From Vibrio penaeicida (lineage in GTDB: Bacteria; Pseudomonadota; Gammaproteobacteria; Enterobacterales; Vibrionaceae), in NCBI RefSeq assembly GCF_002933855.1, contig NZ_BFAQ01000013.1, positions 1 through 64,000 of the forward strand: a DNA stretch of 64,000 nt, in the 5' to 3' direction. Positions 24,949 through 33,613 of this stretch are shown piece by piece (the stretch's first letter is position 1; every line of letters starts with the position of its first letter). The translations under genes and the position numbers were made by a program. The notes below the pieces were generated by a model, which saw only the letters and a list, made by a program, of their open reading frames with translations, was not told where the DNA came from and made no database searches.

Positions 24949-27900
24949 AATTGGAATACTGACCATAGATGGCAGCGAGTCGAGCTTATTGCTGGCGCGT
25001 AAGAAGGTAATCAGTGTTTTACGTAGTAGCGGGTATACGAGTGTAGAAACTGATAATTGGGGGTTTAAGTTTGCCCAGTTTTTAACTGTCCTTAACAAAA
25101 ACTATTCACCCATTAGTTTCACAATCCTCGCTGACACGGACCTTATCCGATTTGCTAGTGTCCCAGTCGAACAAGAGATCGATACCGGACTCCTCAACCA
25201 CTCTCGTGTTTCATTTAATTATTCCAATAAAACGCTTGAAGTGGATATTAAGGCTAAAATCCCATTTGATTTATTTGAGCTAGACCTTTTAGAGCGCGAG
25301 TTAGCCGTTAAGACGGTTGAAGAGTTAATGATTGACTTGCAAGCCAAAAATTCGGCTTTAGCACGCCATCAAGAAGGGCTAGAAAAGGAAATTGAAAGCC
25401 AAACCGTCGACTTGCAAAAGTCTGAAGAGTTGTCTCGAACTATCGTTGATAGCGCGCCTATTGGGGTGATTCTGTTGGACAAAGATTGCAAGATCATCAG
25501 TTGGAATAAAAACGCTGAAGAGCTTTATGGCTATTCCTCAGAAGAAGCCGTCACCCATCCAATTAAAGAATTACTACAAATGGAAGGTGAAACGCGCTTA
25601 GAAGGTGTTTTGGGCCACAAACTGGATTTACAAGTTCAACAAAGCTTGGCAGGGCAGTTTTTTGAGGTGAACACGAAAGACAAATTTGAACGCTCGATAC
25701 CTGCAGAAATAGGTATGACGATCTTCCAACTGGGCGACTTGTGTCAGGCGACGTTGTTTATTCGAGATATTTCGGAAAGAAAACTGGCAGAGCAAGAGCT
25801 CAATGTGGCGATGGCAAAAGCGGAAGAAGCCGTAGAAGTAAAATCGATGTTCCTTGCCAATATGAGCCATGAAATACGCACGCCAATGAATGCCATAATT
25901 GGCATGGCGCACTTAGCGTTAAAAACGGATATGTCACCAAAACAACGTGACTATGTGTCGAAAATACACAGCTCCGGTACATTATTGCTTGGTATTATCA
26001 ATGACATTCTTGATTTTTCTAAAATTGAAGCAGGCAAGCTGGAAATGGAAAACATTGAGTTTACACTTGATGATGTTTTCAGAAATGTTTCTACAGTAAC
26101 TGGTCAGAAAGCCTTTGAGAAAAACCTTGAGCTTCTTTTCCACATCCCCCGAATTATTCCACAGCAGCTTGTCGGTGACCCTCTTCGAATTGGTCAAGTG
26201 ATCATTAACTTGGTCAACAACTCCGTCAAATTTACCGACTCAGGTGAAATTACGGTATCAGTTGATCTCCTTGAACAAATTGGCGGTCGCATAGAGCTTG
26301 AATTTACGGTTGCAGATACTGGTATCGGAATGACGCCAGAGCAATCTGGCAGGTTATTTACCGCATTTACGCAAGCTGATGGCAGTACCACGAGGAAATA
26401 CGGCGGTACAGGGCTGGGGTTATCGATATGTCGAAGGCTTGTCGAGTTGATGGGGGGGAACATCCGGGTAGACAGCGAACCAGATGTCGGGAGTTCTTTC
26501 GTATTTAATGTCTGGTTTGATCTAGCAGAGCAACTCGGCGGCGCAAAAGACAAATGGACCTCTCTACGTCCAGACATGTTGGATGAGTTAAGAGTGCTTA
26601 TTGTTGATGACAATCATCATGCACTTGAAATTATGTCTGAGATGCTTGAAACCCTTCCTATTCAGCCGGAAACAGCGAGCAGTGGTCAGGAAGCATTTGA
26701 AATGATTGAGAAGCATATCGACCAAGATAATCCGTATTCGTTGGTACTGATGGACTGGAATATGCCTCAGTTGAACGGCATAGAAGCCGTGACGCTCATG
26801 CGAGAAAAATTGGAAAGTGAAAAGCAACCCAAAGTAGTGATGGTTACCGCCTACGACAAAGATGATGTTAAAAAGGCCTCAAACAGCATAGACATTGCTC
26901 ATTACCTCACCAAGCCTGTTAGCCAGTCGTCATTGTATGACTGTTTGATTGACCTATTTTCCAATGAAGATCGGTTCTCGGAGTTGTCGGAAGCGGCTCG
27001 CGCAGAAGATAACGACGAATTTAAAGGGTTGCGAGTACTGTTAACTGAAGACAACGAGATCAATCAGCAAATAGCGTTTGAGCTTATGTCGGGAAAAGGT
27101 ATGGAAGTCACTATTGCGAATAACGGTAAAGAAGCGCTTGATAACTTATCCGTTAATGGCGATGGCGAAGTGCCTTTCGATATTATTTTTATGGATTTAC
27201 AAATGCCGGTGATGGATGGGTATGAAGCAAGCAAGCGTATTCGATCAAACAGCCGATACGAAAACACACCTTTAATAGCCATGACCGCTCACGCCATGGT
27301 TGAGGAACGAGAACGATGCTTAAACTTAGGTATGAATGATCACATATCTAAACCGATTGATCCTGAAACTTTGTACCAATTGATCCGCAAATGGGCAGGT
27401 GAAAAACTGAAGGCGCTACAAGTAGCGTCATCTACACCTGAACCAGAGCAAGAAAAGGTAGATCAAACGCCATTAAATCAAGAAGAATCGCCTAATGCAA
27501 AAAACGTAGAGAGGGCGGAAAAGGAGACATTAGTTAAACGAGAAAATCGAACACTCTACGACTTGGATGCGATCGATTATAAAAATGCACTGCTTAGGGT
27601 CGGTGGAAATGAAACGTTATATAAAAAACTCCTTGGGCAGTTGATTAATAAAGAGCTCGATTTTCGCAAGCGCATCGACATTATGGCCGACAAACAGGAT
27701 AAAGCAGGGGCATCAATGGCGGCACATACCTTAAAAGGCTCGGGAGCCAATATGGGGTTGATGCGGCTTTCCGATATGGCATCCCGGCTCGAAATCCTGA
27801 TAGATGGTGAGAAGCATGATGAGACGTCGATTCTTCTTGATGAAATAGAAGAATACATACATGTCTTATTTGCAGACATTTCTGGAGTGATTGGTCACGC

Positions 27901-28162
27901 GCTCCCGACACAAAAACAAGAGGTGGATGGGGATATTCTAGGAAGAGCACACCGTTTAGATGAGCTTTTACAGAATTTTGATGCCAGCGCTATCGATTTC
28001 CTTGAAGAGCATCATCGAGACTTTGAAGCCGCATTGGGCGGTGAAGAATTCGCTCGTTGTTGTCAGCTTATTCACGATTGCGATTTTGATCAAGCTGCCT
28101 CCATCTTAAGAAGCTTAGTGAACTTATATCCACTGGATATGGGAAAAGTGCAAGGAGCTTAA
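24941..28162 (+). CDS. Hybrid sensor histidine kinase (N-terminal domain-PAS-HisKA-HATPase-REC-REC-HPt)
   Basis: A cytoplasmic phosphorelay kinase of 1073 residues and the likely stressosome output. Domains in order: an N-terminal domain (1-110) without clear family, a coiled coil (about 120-165), PAS (about 165-280), HisKA with the phospho-His in NMSHEIRTPMN (about 310), HATPase_c (NLVNNSVKF, DTGIGM, GGTGLGLSI), REC1 (phospho-Asp in VLMDWNMP, about 605), REC2 (FMDLQMPVMDG, about 752), and a C-terminal HPt with AAHTLKGSGAN (His about 929). No membrane segment is present. The N-terminal domain may be a degenerate RsbT-like ATPase fold. The ATG at 24941 lies within the end of rsbX, 7 bases after AGG. 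Confidence 0.92.
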   Translation: MNEIGILTIDGSESSLLLARKKVISVLRSSGYTSVETDNWGFKFAQFLTVLNKNYSPISFTILADTDLIRFASVPVEQEIDTGLLNHSRVSFNYSNKTLEVDIKAKIPFDLFELDLLERELAVKTVEELMIDLQAKNSALARHQEGLEKEIESQTVDLQKSEELSRTIVDSAPIGVILLDKDCKIISWNKNAEELYGYSSEEAVTHPIKELLQMEGETRLEGVLGHKLDLQVQQSLAGQFFEVNTKDKFERSIPAEIGMTIFQLGDLCQATLFIRDISERKLAEQELNVAMAKAEEAVEVKSMFLANMSHEIRTPMNAIIGMAHLALKTDMSPKQRDYVSKIHSSGTLLLGIINDILDFSKIEAGKLEMENIEFTLDDVFRNVSTVTGQKAFEKNLELLFHIPRIIPQQLVGDPLRIGQVIINLVNNSVKFTDSGEITVSVDLLEQIGGRIELEFTVADTGIGMTPEQSGRLFTAFTQADGSTTRKYGGTGLGLSICRRLVELMGGNIRVDSEPDVGSSFVFNVWFDLAEQLGGAKDKWTSLRPDMLDELRVLIVDDNHHALEIMSEMLETLPIQPETASSGQEAFEMIEKHIDQDNPYSLVLMDWNMPQLNGIEAVTLMREKLESEKQPKVVMVTAYDKDDVKKASNSIDIAHYLTKPVSQSSLYDCLIDLFSNEDRFSELSEAARAEDNDEFKGLRVLLTEDNEINQQIAFELMSGKGMEVTIANNGKEALDNLSVNGDGEVPFDIIFMDLQMPVMDGYEASKRIRSNSRYENTPLIAMTAHAMVEERERCLNLGMNDHISKPIDPETLYQLIRKWAGEKLKALQVASSTPEPEQEKVDQTPLNQEESPNAKNVERAEKETLVKRENRTLYDLDAIDYKNALLRVGGNETLYKKLLGQLINKELDFRKRIDIMADKQDKAGASMAAHTLKGSGANMGLMRLSDMASRLEILIDGEKHDETSILLDEIEEYIHVLFADISGVIGHALPTQKQEVDGDILGRAHRLDELLQNFDASAIDFLEEHHRDFEAALGGEEFARCCQLIHDCDFDQAASILRSLVNLYPLDMGKVQGA

Positions 28163-28164
28163 TA

Positions 28165-29289
28165 GTGTCTCAGCAAGGTGTTAAAAAGACCATCTTAATC
28201 GTTGACGATACGGCAGAAAACCGAACGTTGATTACAGGCTTACTTAAAGATGAGTATCGAGTGTTAGCCGCTGTAAGTGGTATGCAAGCGCTAGAACTGT
28301 GTGAGCGTTTTAAACCAGACATGGTTTTGCTAGACATTATGATGCCTGTTATGGATGGATACGAAGTTTGTTACCAACTTAAGAAAAATCCGAAGACGAA
28401 TTCTATCCCTGTCATTTTCCTAACTGCAAAGTCACAAATTGAAGACGAACAAAAAGGGTTTGATGTTGGAGCGGTAGATTACATATTAAAACCCATCAGC
28501 CCGCCCATATTGCTGGCACGCGTTCAAACGCATCTAAAGCTTCAATTTGTTTTAGATAGCCTAAAGGACCACAACGATCAGTTGGAAAGGCGGGTTAAAG
28601 AGAGAACAGAAGAATTAGAAATGCTCCAGGATGCCACTATTCTTGCTATGGCTTCATTAGCAGAAACACGGGATAACGACACGGGTAATCACATCCGCCG
28701 AACTCAGAAGTATGTAAAAATTCTTGCCGAAACCATGGCCCAAAATCCTAAGTACAATGAAGAATTGACGCCAGAAACTATCGAAGCCTTTTACAAGTCT
28801 GCACCTTTACACGATATCGGCAAAGTGGGTATTCCAGACAATATTTTACTGAAACCAGGCAAATTGACTGATGAAGAATTTGAGATCATGAAAGGTCATG
28901 CAAGGTTAGGAGGGGACACCATAGACACCGTTGAAAAAACGCTGGGCGTTACTTGCGCATTCTTAGAACATGCCAAAGATATCGCTTACTACCATCAAGA
29001 AAAATGGGACGGTTCGGGCTACCCAGAACACCTTGTGGGAGAGCAAATACCATTAAGTGCAAGACTGATGGCAGTGGCAGATGTTTATGATGCGCTTATT
29101 TCATCGAGAGTCTATAAGCCACCTTTTCCACACAGTAAAGCAGTTGAAATTATAGAGTCGTCTGCGGGCAGTCATTTTGACCCTGAGGTAGTAGAAGCAT
29201 TTAAGCAAGTAGAAGACCGTTTTGCCGACATAGCGTCACAGTTCTCCGATGAATTAGCAGCCAATCCAGAAAAACAAAACGGAACTTAA
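28165..29289 (+). CDS. Response regulator with HD-GYP domain (cyclic-di-GMP phosphodiesterase)
   Basis: Output protein of 374 residues. An N-terminal receiver domain has VDD at about 14-15 and phospho-Asp57 in MVLLDIMMP, with the conserved Lys in YILKP. A helical linker leads to an HD-GYP domain with ETRDNDTGNH, HDIGKVGIPD (216-225), and YYHQEKWDGSGYPE, all metal and substrate residues intact. It should hydrolyse cyclic-di-GMP under control of phosphorylation. The GTG start follows AAGGAG by 7 bases and begins 2 bases after the hybrid kinase stop, so the kinase is its probable partner. Confidence 0.94.
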   Translation: MSQQGVKKTILIVDDTAENRTLITGLLKDEYRVLAAVSGMQALELCERFKPDMVLLDIMMPVMDGYEVCYQLKKNPKTNSIPVIFLTAKSQIEDEQKGFDVGAVDYILKPISPPILLARVQTHLKLQFVLDSLKDHNDQLERRVKERTEELEMLQDATILAMASLAETRDNDTGNHIRRTQKYVKILAETMAQNPKYNEELTPETIEAFYKSAPLHDIGKVGIPDNILLKPGKLTDEEFEIMKGHARLGGDTIDTVEKTLGVTCAFLEHAKDIAYYHQEKWDGSGYPEHLVGEQIPLSARLMAVADVYDALISSRVYKPPFPHSKAVEIIESSAGSHFDPEVVEAFKQVEDRFADIASQFSDELAANPEKQNGT

Positions 29290-29308
29290 AAATGCACTGT
29301 ACGCTGTT

Positions 29309-29896
29309 TTACTTTGGTGTGTACGATTTTATGAGAATAAATAATGCATCAACAGCTTGTTCTAACTCTGCATATGCCTTTGCTTTGCCAAGCACCCTTA
29401 CTCCCTGAACTTGTGTGAGCAAAAGAGAAGCAAGGGCTTCTGTGTTGCAGCTCTCAGCGATTTGATGCTTCAACTTGGCGTTATCTAATGCACGTTTGAA
29501 ATTACTAAGAAGTAAATCAAAAACGCCTTCACCTCGGTTTTTCACCGTATTGTCATTGCCACCATGCTCAATCAGAGCGTTTTGCATAAAGCATCCACTT
29601 TTCTGATCTTTTTGAATTCGCGCAAAACGCGTCAAAAACTCTTCTATAGTTACAAGGTCTGCATTGTCTTTAATGAGGTTTTTCATTGAAGGGAAAGAAA
29701 TGTTTTCAAGGTAAAAATCAAGAGCTGAGTAGTACAGTGCTTGTTTATCACCATAGGTGTTGTAAAGGCTGAAGCGATTAATACCAAGTGTTTCAACTAA
29801 ATCAGCAATTGAGGTATTTGCATAACCTTTTTGCCAAAAAAGGTTCATAGCATCAATCAGTTTCTCTTGTTTATCAAAATTACTCTTTCTAGGCAT
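29309..29896 (-). CDS. TetR-family repressor
   Basis: A 195-residue TetR regulator. The helix-turn-helix lies at about residues 9-55 (DAMNLFWQKGYANTSIADLV, then RFSLYNTYGDKQALY), followed by a TetR-C ligand domain. The Met at 29896 gives the usual MPRKSNF start. It is divergent from a glutathione S-transferase gene, with two related operator-like repeats between them, so it most likely represses the GST gene and itself until an electrophile or drug binds. Confidence 0.92.
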   Translation of the reverse strand: MPRKSNFDKQEKLIDAMNLFWQKGYANTSIADLVETLGINRFSLYNTYGDKQALYYSALDFYLENISFPSMKNLIKDNADLVTIEEFLTRFARIQKDQKSGCFMQNALIEHGGNDNTVKNRGEGVFDLLLSNFKRALDNAKLKHQIAESCNTEALASLLLTQVQGVRVLGKAKAYAELEQAVDALFILIKSYTPK

Positions 29897-29956
29897 GGGT
29901 ACTCTCACTTTGCGTTCTGTGAGTATAACATCATTGAAATAAAAAATTAATACTTG

Positions 29957-30004
29957 ACCGATCGTTCAGTTATTTTGTAGTTTATAACTAAACGAACGTT
30001 CAGC
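29957..30004. promoter_or_regulatory. Two TetR operator-like sites
   Basis: ACCGATCGTTCAGT (29957-29970) and AACGAACGTTCAGC (29991-30004) share the core CGTTCAG. Each contains a palindromic centre (CGATCG, GAACGTTC), and they are spaced 34 bp start to start in the TetR/GST divergent region. The first overlaps a TTGACC resembling a -35 element of the GST promoter, so binding would block transcription. Confidence 0.65.
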
Positions 30005-30021
30005 ATGTGAAAGGAATGAAA

Positions 30022-30636
30022 ATGAAACTTTATGAAACTGCCATGACACCGAGTAGCCGACGTGTTTCTATCTTTATGAAAGAATTGGGAGTTGAAGTCG
30101 AAAAGCAACAACTTAATGTTAAAGCCGGTGATAACCTCACACCTGAATATTTGGCCAAGTCTTTAAACGGAAAGGTGCCATTATTGGAACTGGATTCTGG
30201 CGATTTAATTAGTGAAAGTGTTGCTATATGTCGCTATTTAGATGGTGTTAACGACAACGAGTTTGCACTTTTCGGAAAAGATGCCTTAGAAGAAGCTCAA
30301 ATTGAGATGTGGCACAGAGTGGTTGAATTCGAAGGGCTATACGCAGGCTTTCAAGCATTCAGAAACCTAACTGGGATTTATAGTGATCGTGAAACGTGTA
30401 TAGAAGCATGGGGAGCAGAGTCGAAAAGCCGTGTCGCCAGTTTCCTACCAAAACTTGAGAAACGCCTCAGTGAATCAGCTTACATAGCGGCTGACCGCTT
30501 TACAGTTGTAGACATTACAGGACATATCTTTATTAGTTTTGCAGCGAATGGTTTGGAGCTGGATGTTTTTGATGAATATCCATCTATTAAGTCATGGTTT
30601 GATAAGATATCTTCTCGCCCTTCATTTCAGGCTTAA
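30022..30636 (+). CDS. Glutathione S-transferase family protein
   Basis: A soluble detoxification enzyme of 204 residues. The N-terminal thioredoxin-like domain has MKLYETAMTPSSRRVSIFM and the glutathione-binding NGKVPLLELDSG/LISESVAICRYL segments (cis-Pro and Glu-Ser pair). The helical C-terminal domain carries DRFTVVDITGH, the family N-capping box. The ATG at 30022 is 6 bases after AAGGA; upstream in-frame codons at 30007 and 30016 are less well placed. Expression is presumably controlled by the divergent TetR protein. Confidence 0.92.
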   Translation: MKLYETAMTPSSRRVSIFMKELGVEVEKQQLNVKAGDNLTPEYLAKSLNGKVPLLELDSGDLISESVAICRYLDGVNDNEFALFGKDALEEAQIEMWHRVVEFEGLYAGFQAFRNLTGIYSDRETCIEAWGAESKSRVASFLPKLEKRLSESAYIAADRFTVVDITGHIFISFAANGLELDVFDEYPSIKSWFDKISSRPSFQA

Positions 30637-30675
30637 ACCCAATCCGATCTAATTCGGTGCGATATCGATATAAAT

Positions 30676-30705
30676 AAAAACCTCAGCATTTTGCTGAGGT
30701 TTTTA
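30676..30705 (+). terminator. Rho-independent terminator after GST
   Basis: CCTCAGCA (30681-30688) pairs with TGCTGAGG (30692-30699) around TTT, with A-tract and T-tract flanks. This is a strong terminator 40 bases after the GST stop. Confidence 0.9.
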
Positions 30706-30822
30706 TTTGCATTGCATCTGTTAACTTCTTGCTTGGGTAAGCGTTGCTAAAAGTATAAAATGTCGCGCACTCAAATTTACATCGACAATTCCCCGAAAAT
30801 TTTATGCATGGTAAAGGAGATT

Positions 30823-31407
30823 ATGAGTACGCACCTTCGATACATCCAAGGTTATCCAGAGCCTATTCTCGATCAGGTAGAGCAACTCATTCAGCAAGGA
30901 AAACTTGGTGTCTGGTTGAAGCAGCGCTACCCAAGTAATCATTCCATTACGTCTGACAAAGCGCTTTTTGAATACACAATGGAATTTAAAAATAGGTATC
31001 TCAAAAAGTCTTCGCCTTTGAGCAAAGTGGTTTATGACAAAAAAATCCATATGGTCAACAATGCGCTCGGTCTTCATACCTATGTATCTAAAGTGCACGG
31101 TGGCAAAATTAAATCAAAAAATGAAATTCGAATTGCCAGTATGTTTCGGCAAGCACCGGAGCCGTTTTTAAGAATGCTGGTGGTGCACGAGTTGGCTCAT
31201 ATTAAAGAAAAAGAACACAATAAAGCTTTTTATCAGTTATGTTGCCATATGGAGCCGGAATATCATCAGCTAGAATTAGATGCGCGTTTGTACCTCATCT
31301 ACCAAGAGCTAACTCATCAAAAGCTCAATCATCAAAAGCTCAATCATCAAGAGCCCATTGCTCAAGAACAGCCTCACCAAAAACTTCAAACAAATCAAAA
31401 AGGTTAA
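30823..31407 (+). CDS. YgjP-like metallopeptidase (M48/DUF45 family)
   Basis: A putative zinc metalloprotease of 194 residues. The zinc site is LVVHELAHIKEKEHNKAFY (about residues 125-143), with the HExxH-type HELAH and a third His further on. YgjP relatives are cytoplasmic and their substrates are largely unknown. The ATG at 30823 sits just after AAAGGAG and yields the family-like MSTHLRYIQGYPE start; the frame is open to 30760. Odd: the C-terminal 30 residues are a Gln/His-rich repeat (HQKLNHQKLNHQE) encoded by a 15-bp tandem repeat, absent from the core family. rlmF follows 3 bases later. Confidence 0.85.
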   Translation: MSTHLRYIQGYPEPILDQVEQLIQQGKLGVWLKQRYPSNHSITSDKALFEYTMEFKNRYLKKSSPLSKVVYDKKIHMVNNALGLHTYVSKVHGGKIKSKNEIRIASMFRQAPEPFLRMLVVHELAHIKEKEHNKAFYQLCCHMEPEYHQLELDARLYLIYQELTHQKLNHQKLNHQEPIAQEQPHQKLQTNQKG

Positions 31408-31410
31408 TTT

Positions 31411-32415
31411 GTGTCTTCAAAATCAAATAAAAAATCAAACACAAATGGCACCTTAGAAACAAAGGTTGTAAAGAAGCGCTTTGGTGCTTTGCATAAACGT
31501 AACGCGCACAAAGGTAGATATAACTTCTCTGCGCTTATTAAAACCCTTCCAGAATTGCAGCCGTACGTTATTAAAAACATAAAAGACGATTTATCCGTCG
31601 ATTTTTCAGATGATAAAGCCGTTATTATGCTAAATAGGGCGTTGCTTGCTCATCATTACAGTGTCACGAATTGGAGTATACCTGACGGATTTCTTTGTCC
31701 GCCGCTTCCTGGAAGAGCGGATTATCTGCATCACATTGCCGATTTATTTACTCATAAAACGAAAGGCTACCAAATTAACGGGTTAGATATTGGGACTGGA
31801 GCAAATGCTGTCTACCCCATTGTGGCCATAAGCGACTATAACTGGACAATGCGTGCCAGTGACATAGACCCGATTTCCATTTCCAACGTTCAAAAAATCG
31901 CTAAAAATAATGCCATTTTGGAAGGAAAGCTTTCGGTTCAACTACAGAAAGATCCTAAGAAATATTTTGAAAATATCATTGATGCCAAAGAGCGAGTCGA
32001 TTTTACCATGTGTAACCCTCCATTCCATAAATCGCTAGAAGAAGCGAATAAAGGCAGTGAGAGGAAGTTGAAAAACTTAGCAGAGAATCGCAAAAAGCGA
32101 GGCGCTATAAAGAAAGAGGTTAACGCTAAGCTTAATTTTGGCGGTCAAAAAGCTGAGCTATGGTGCCCGGGTGGAGAAGTACTATTTATTAAAAATATGG
32201 CTTACGAAAGTAAAAAATTCGCTCGCCAATGCCTGTGGTTTACGACGCTAGTTTCCAAAAAAGAAAACGTAAGACCGTTAAGAAAAACGTTAGAGAAACT
32301 CGGCGCTTGTGAAGTGAGAATTATAGAAATGACTCACGGGCAAAAGATTACTCGTTTTGTTGCTTGGACGTACCATACCGAACAACAACAAGCTCAATGG
32401 TTCACCTTAGGGTGA
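31411..32415 (+). CDS. rlmF: 23S rRNA (adenine(1618)-N(6))-methyltransferase RlmF
   Basis: AdoMet-dependent enzyme (334 residues) that methylates A1618 of 23S rRNA. The cofactor loop is LDIGTGANAVYP (125-136) and the catalytic N6-adenine motif is NPPFH (202-206). The N-terminal NAHKGRYNFSALI and the GGQKAELWCPGGE block are RlmF-specific. The start is GTG, 7 bases after AAGG. The end overlaps the convergent AEC transporter gene by 9 bases. Confidence 0.95.
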   Translation: MSSKSNKKSNTNGTLETKVVKKRFGALHKRNAHKGRYNFSALIKTLPELQPYVIKNIKDDLSVDFSDDKAVIMLNRALLAHHYSVTNWSIPDGFLCPPLPGRADYLHHIADLFTHKTKGYQINGLDIGTGANAVYPIVAISDYNWTMRASDIDPISISNVQKIAKNNAILEGKLSVQLQKDPKKYFENIIDAKERVDFTMCNPPFHKSLEEANKGSERKLKNLAENRKKRGAIKKEVNAKLNFGGQKAELWCPGGEVLFIKNMAYESKKFARQCLWFTTLVSKKENVRPLRKTLEKLGACEVRIIEMTHGQKITRFVAWTYHTEQQQAQWFTLG

Positions 32416-32419
32416 ACCA
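32398..32419. terminator. Hairpin shared by two overlapping convergent stops
   Basis: TGGTTCACC and GGTGAACCA form perfect 9-bp arms around TTAG. The hairpin contains both the rlmF and AEC stop codons. There is no T-run, so it may work as a pause, a processing site or a weak bidirectional terminator. Confidence 0.5.
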
Positions 32420-33291
32420 ATAGACAGTGCAAACATCAGAAGCAAAGGTAGAGTAATCAAACTGAAAAAGTTTGCGAACAATACCATCGACGCAACGTTT
32501 CTAGGTTCCACATCAAACCGCTCTGCAAACAGGTAGTTCATGACGGCAGGTGGAAGCATGCTAAAAAGCACCATCATTTGAAGTTGCATTGTGGGTAATG
32601 GCACAAGCCAATAAATCAATAGAAGAGCAATGGCACCGGTTGCCAACGATTGAATCGTACAAATTACCCCGGCTCTTAAGCCTGAGAAACGCATAAAGCA
32701 CATTTGAGAGCCTAGCGATAGTAGCATGACTGGAATGGCTGCCTGCCCAAGTAAGGTAGTGGCGTTGTGAAAAGGTTGCCAAACCTGAATACCGGCAAGA
32801 TTCACGAACATTGCGATAGCCGCAGCAAGAAAGACAGGCATCTTTATGACTTGTTTGAACGGGTTTCCATTGCTTAATAGCGCCAATCCGACGCTGATGT
32901 GCGTGCACGCCGACATAACAAATAGCAGAACCGCGGGTGCTAACGCCGTATCACCAAAAGTGTAAGTGAATAAAGGAATGGCAAGATTACCGCTATTTCT
33001 AAACATATGCGGTGGTGCCCAAGCTTTGAAATTCAACCCCGACATTTTGCATATTGGAACCATGAGTATACCGGGGACCAAGATCGCAATCAGTGCCGCA
33101 CCAGTTAATGGGAATTGTTGCTCATCCAAAGGCATCACAGAAAGCGATGAAAAAACGAGTGCGGGTGTAAACACATCCATGTTTATACGGTTAATAGGTT
33201 TGAAATCGGGCTTCTGCCATTTAGCAACGATAAACCCTACTAAAACAAGTGCAAATACCGGAAATATTATACTGACGACCTGTTCAAACAT
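32407..33291 (-). CDS. AEC (auxin efflux carrier)-family transporter
   Basis: Inner-membrane carrier of 294 residues with about ten hydrophobic segments in two five-helix repeats. It has the family-like FRNSGNLAIPLFTYTFG (middle of the first half) and PPAVMNYLFAERFDVEP near the C-terminus. AEC proteins in bacteria move malate, malonate or other small organic anions; the substrate is not determinable. The frame opens at 33342, but the Met at 33291 is preceded by AAGGACAGTA and starts a membrane segment. Confidence 0.88.
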   Translation of the reverse strand: MFEQVVSIIFPVFALVLVGFIVAKWQKPDFKPINRINMDVFTPALVFSSLSVMPLDEQQFPLTGAALIAILVPGILMVPICKMSGLNFKAWAPPHMFRNSGNLAIPLFTYTFGDTALAPAVLLFVMSACTHISVGLALLSNGNPFKQVIKMPVFLAAAIAMFVNLAGIQVWQPFHNATTLLGQAAIPVMLLSLGSQMCFMRFSGLRAGVICTIQSLATGAIALLLIYWLVPLPTMQLQMMVLFSMLPPAVMNYLFAERFDVEPRNVASMVLFANFFSLITLPLLLMFALSIGSP

Positions 33292-33430
33292 TACTGTCCT
33301 TTCAGTTTGAAGTGATTTCGAAAAGAATAAGCAAGTTAACACAGATGGTGCAGAAAAGTTACTTGGGTATAAGTATCTGGAGTAGCTGGTCTTTGACGTT
33401 TACTTCTTATCTCGCGAAATTTAGGCTTGA

Positions 33431-33486
33431 TAGAAGATAGAAGATAGAAGATAGAAGATAGAAGATAGAAGATAGAAGATAGAAGA
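33431..33486. repeat. Tandem 7-bp repeat, eight perfect copies
   Basis: TAGAAGA is repeated eight times without interruption (56 bases) in an intergenic region, bordering the A-rich (minus-strand T-rich) tail of a terminator hairpin. Slippage could change copy number. On the minus strand it reads TCTTCTA. Confidence 0.97.
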
Positions 33487-33579
33487 AAAAAGAAAGCTCA
33501 GGAGCCCGCATAGACCTGAGCTTGAAAAATAAACACCTACTGGTGCTTTAGGAAACCTACACACATCGTGTGGGACAGG
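33482..33579 (-). ncRNA. Candidate FNR-activated small RNA
   Basis: Predicted about 97-nt RNA on the minus strand. A -10-like TAAGGT (33590 to 33585) lies downstream of an FNR-type box centred 41 to 42 bases before the predicted start near 33579. The RNA would begin with a hairpin (ACAC/GUGU inner stem with ACCU/AGGU flanks), then a second small hairpin (CACC/GGUG), a single-stranded UUAUUUUUC that could bind Hfq, and end in a strong Rho-independent terminator at 33494-33523. No protein frame of note overlaps it. Function would be by analogy with FnrS of enterobacteria; sequence homology to FnrS is not obvious. All of this is inferred from promoter and terminator layout. Confidence 0.5.
33486..33523 (-). 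terminator. Rho-independent terminator of the candidate sRNA
   Basis: On the minus strand AAGCTCAGG (33523-33515) pairs with CCTGAGCTT (33502-33494) around a 12-base loop, followed by TTCTTTTTTC. It could also end read-through from the GGDEF-EAL gene at 33770. Confidence 0.85.
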
Positions 33580-33613
33580 TAGTTACCTTATCCCAATTGG
33601 CTGGTGAGGAATC

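Noticed and set aside
33431..33486. CRISPR-like array
   Set aside because: The units are 7 bp, contiguous and without spacers, so it is a simple tandem repeat.
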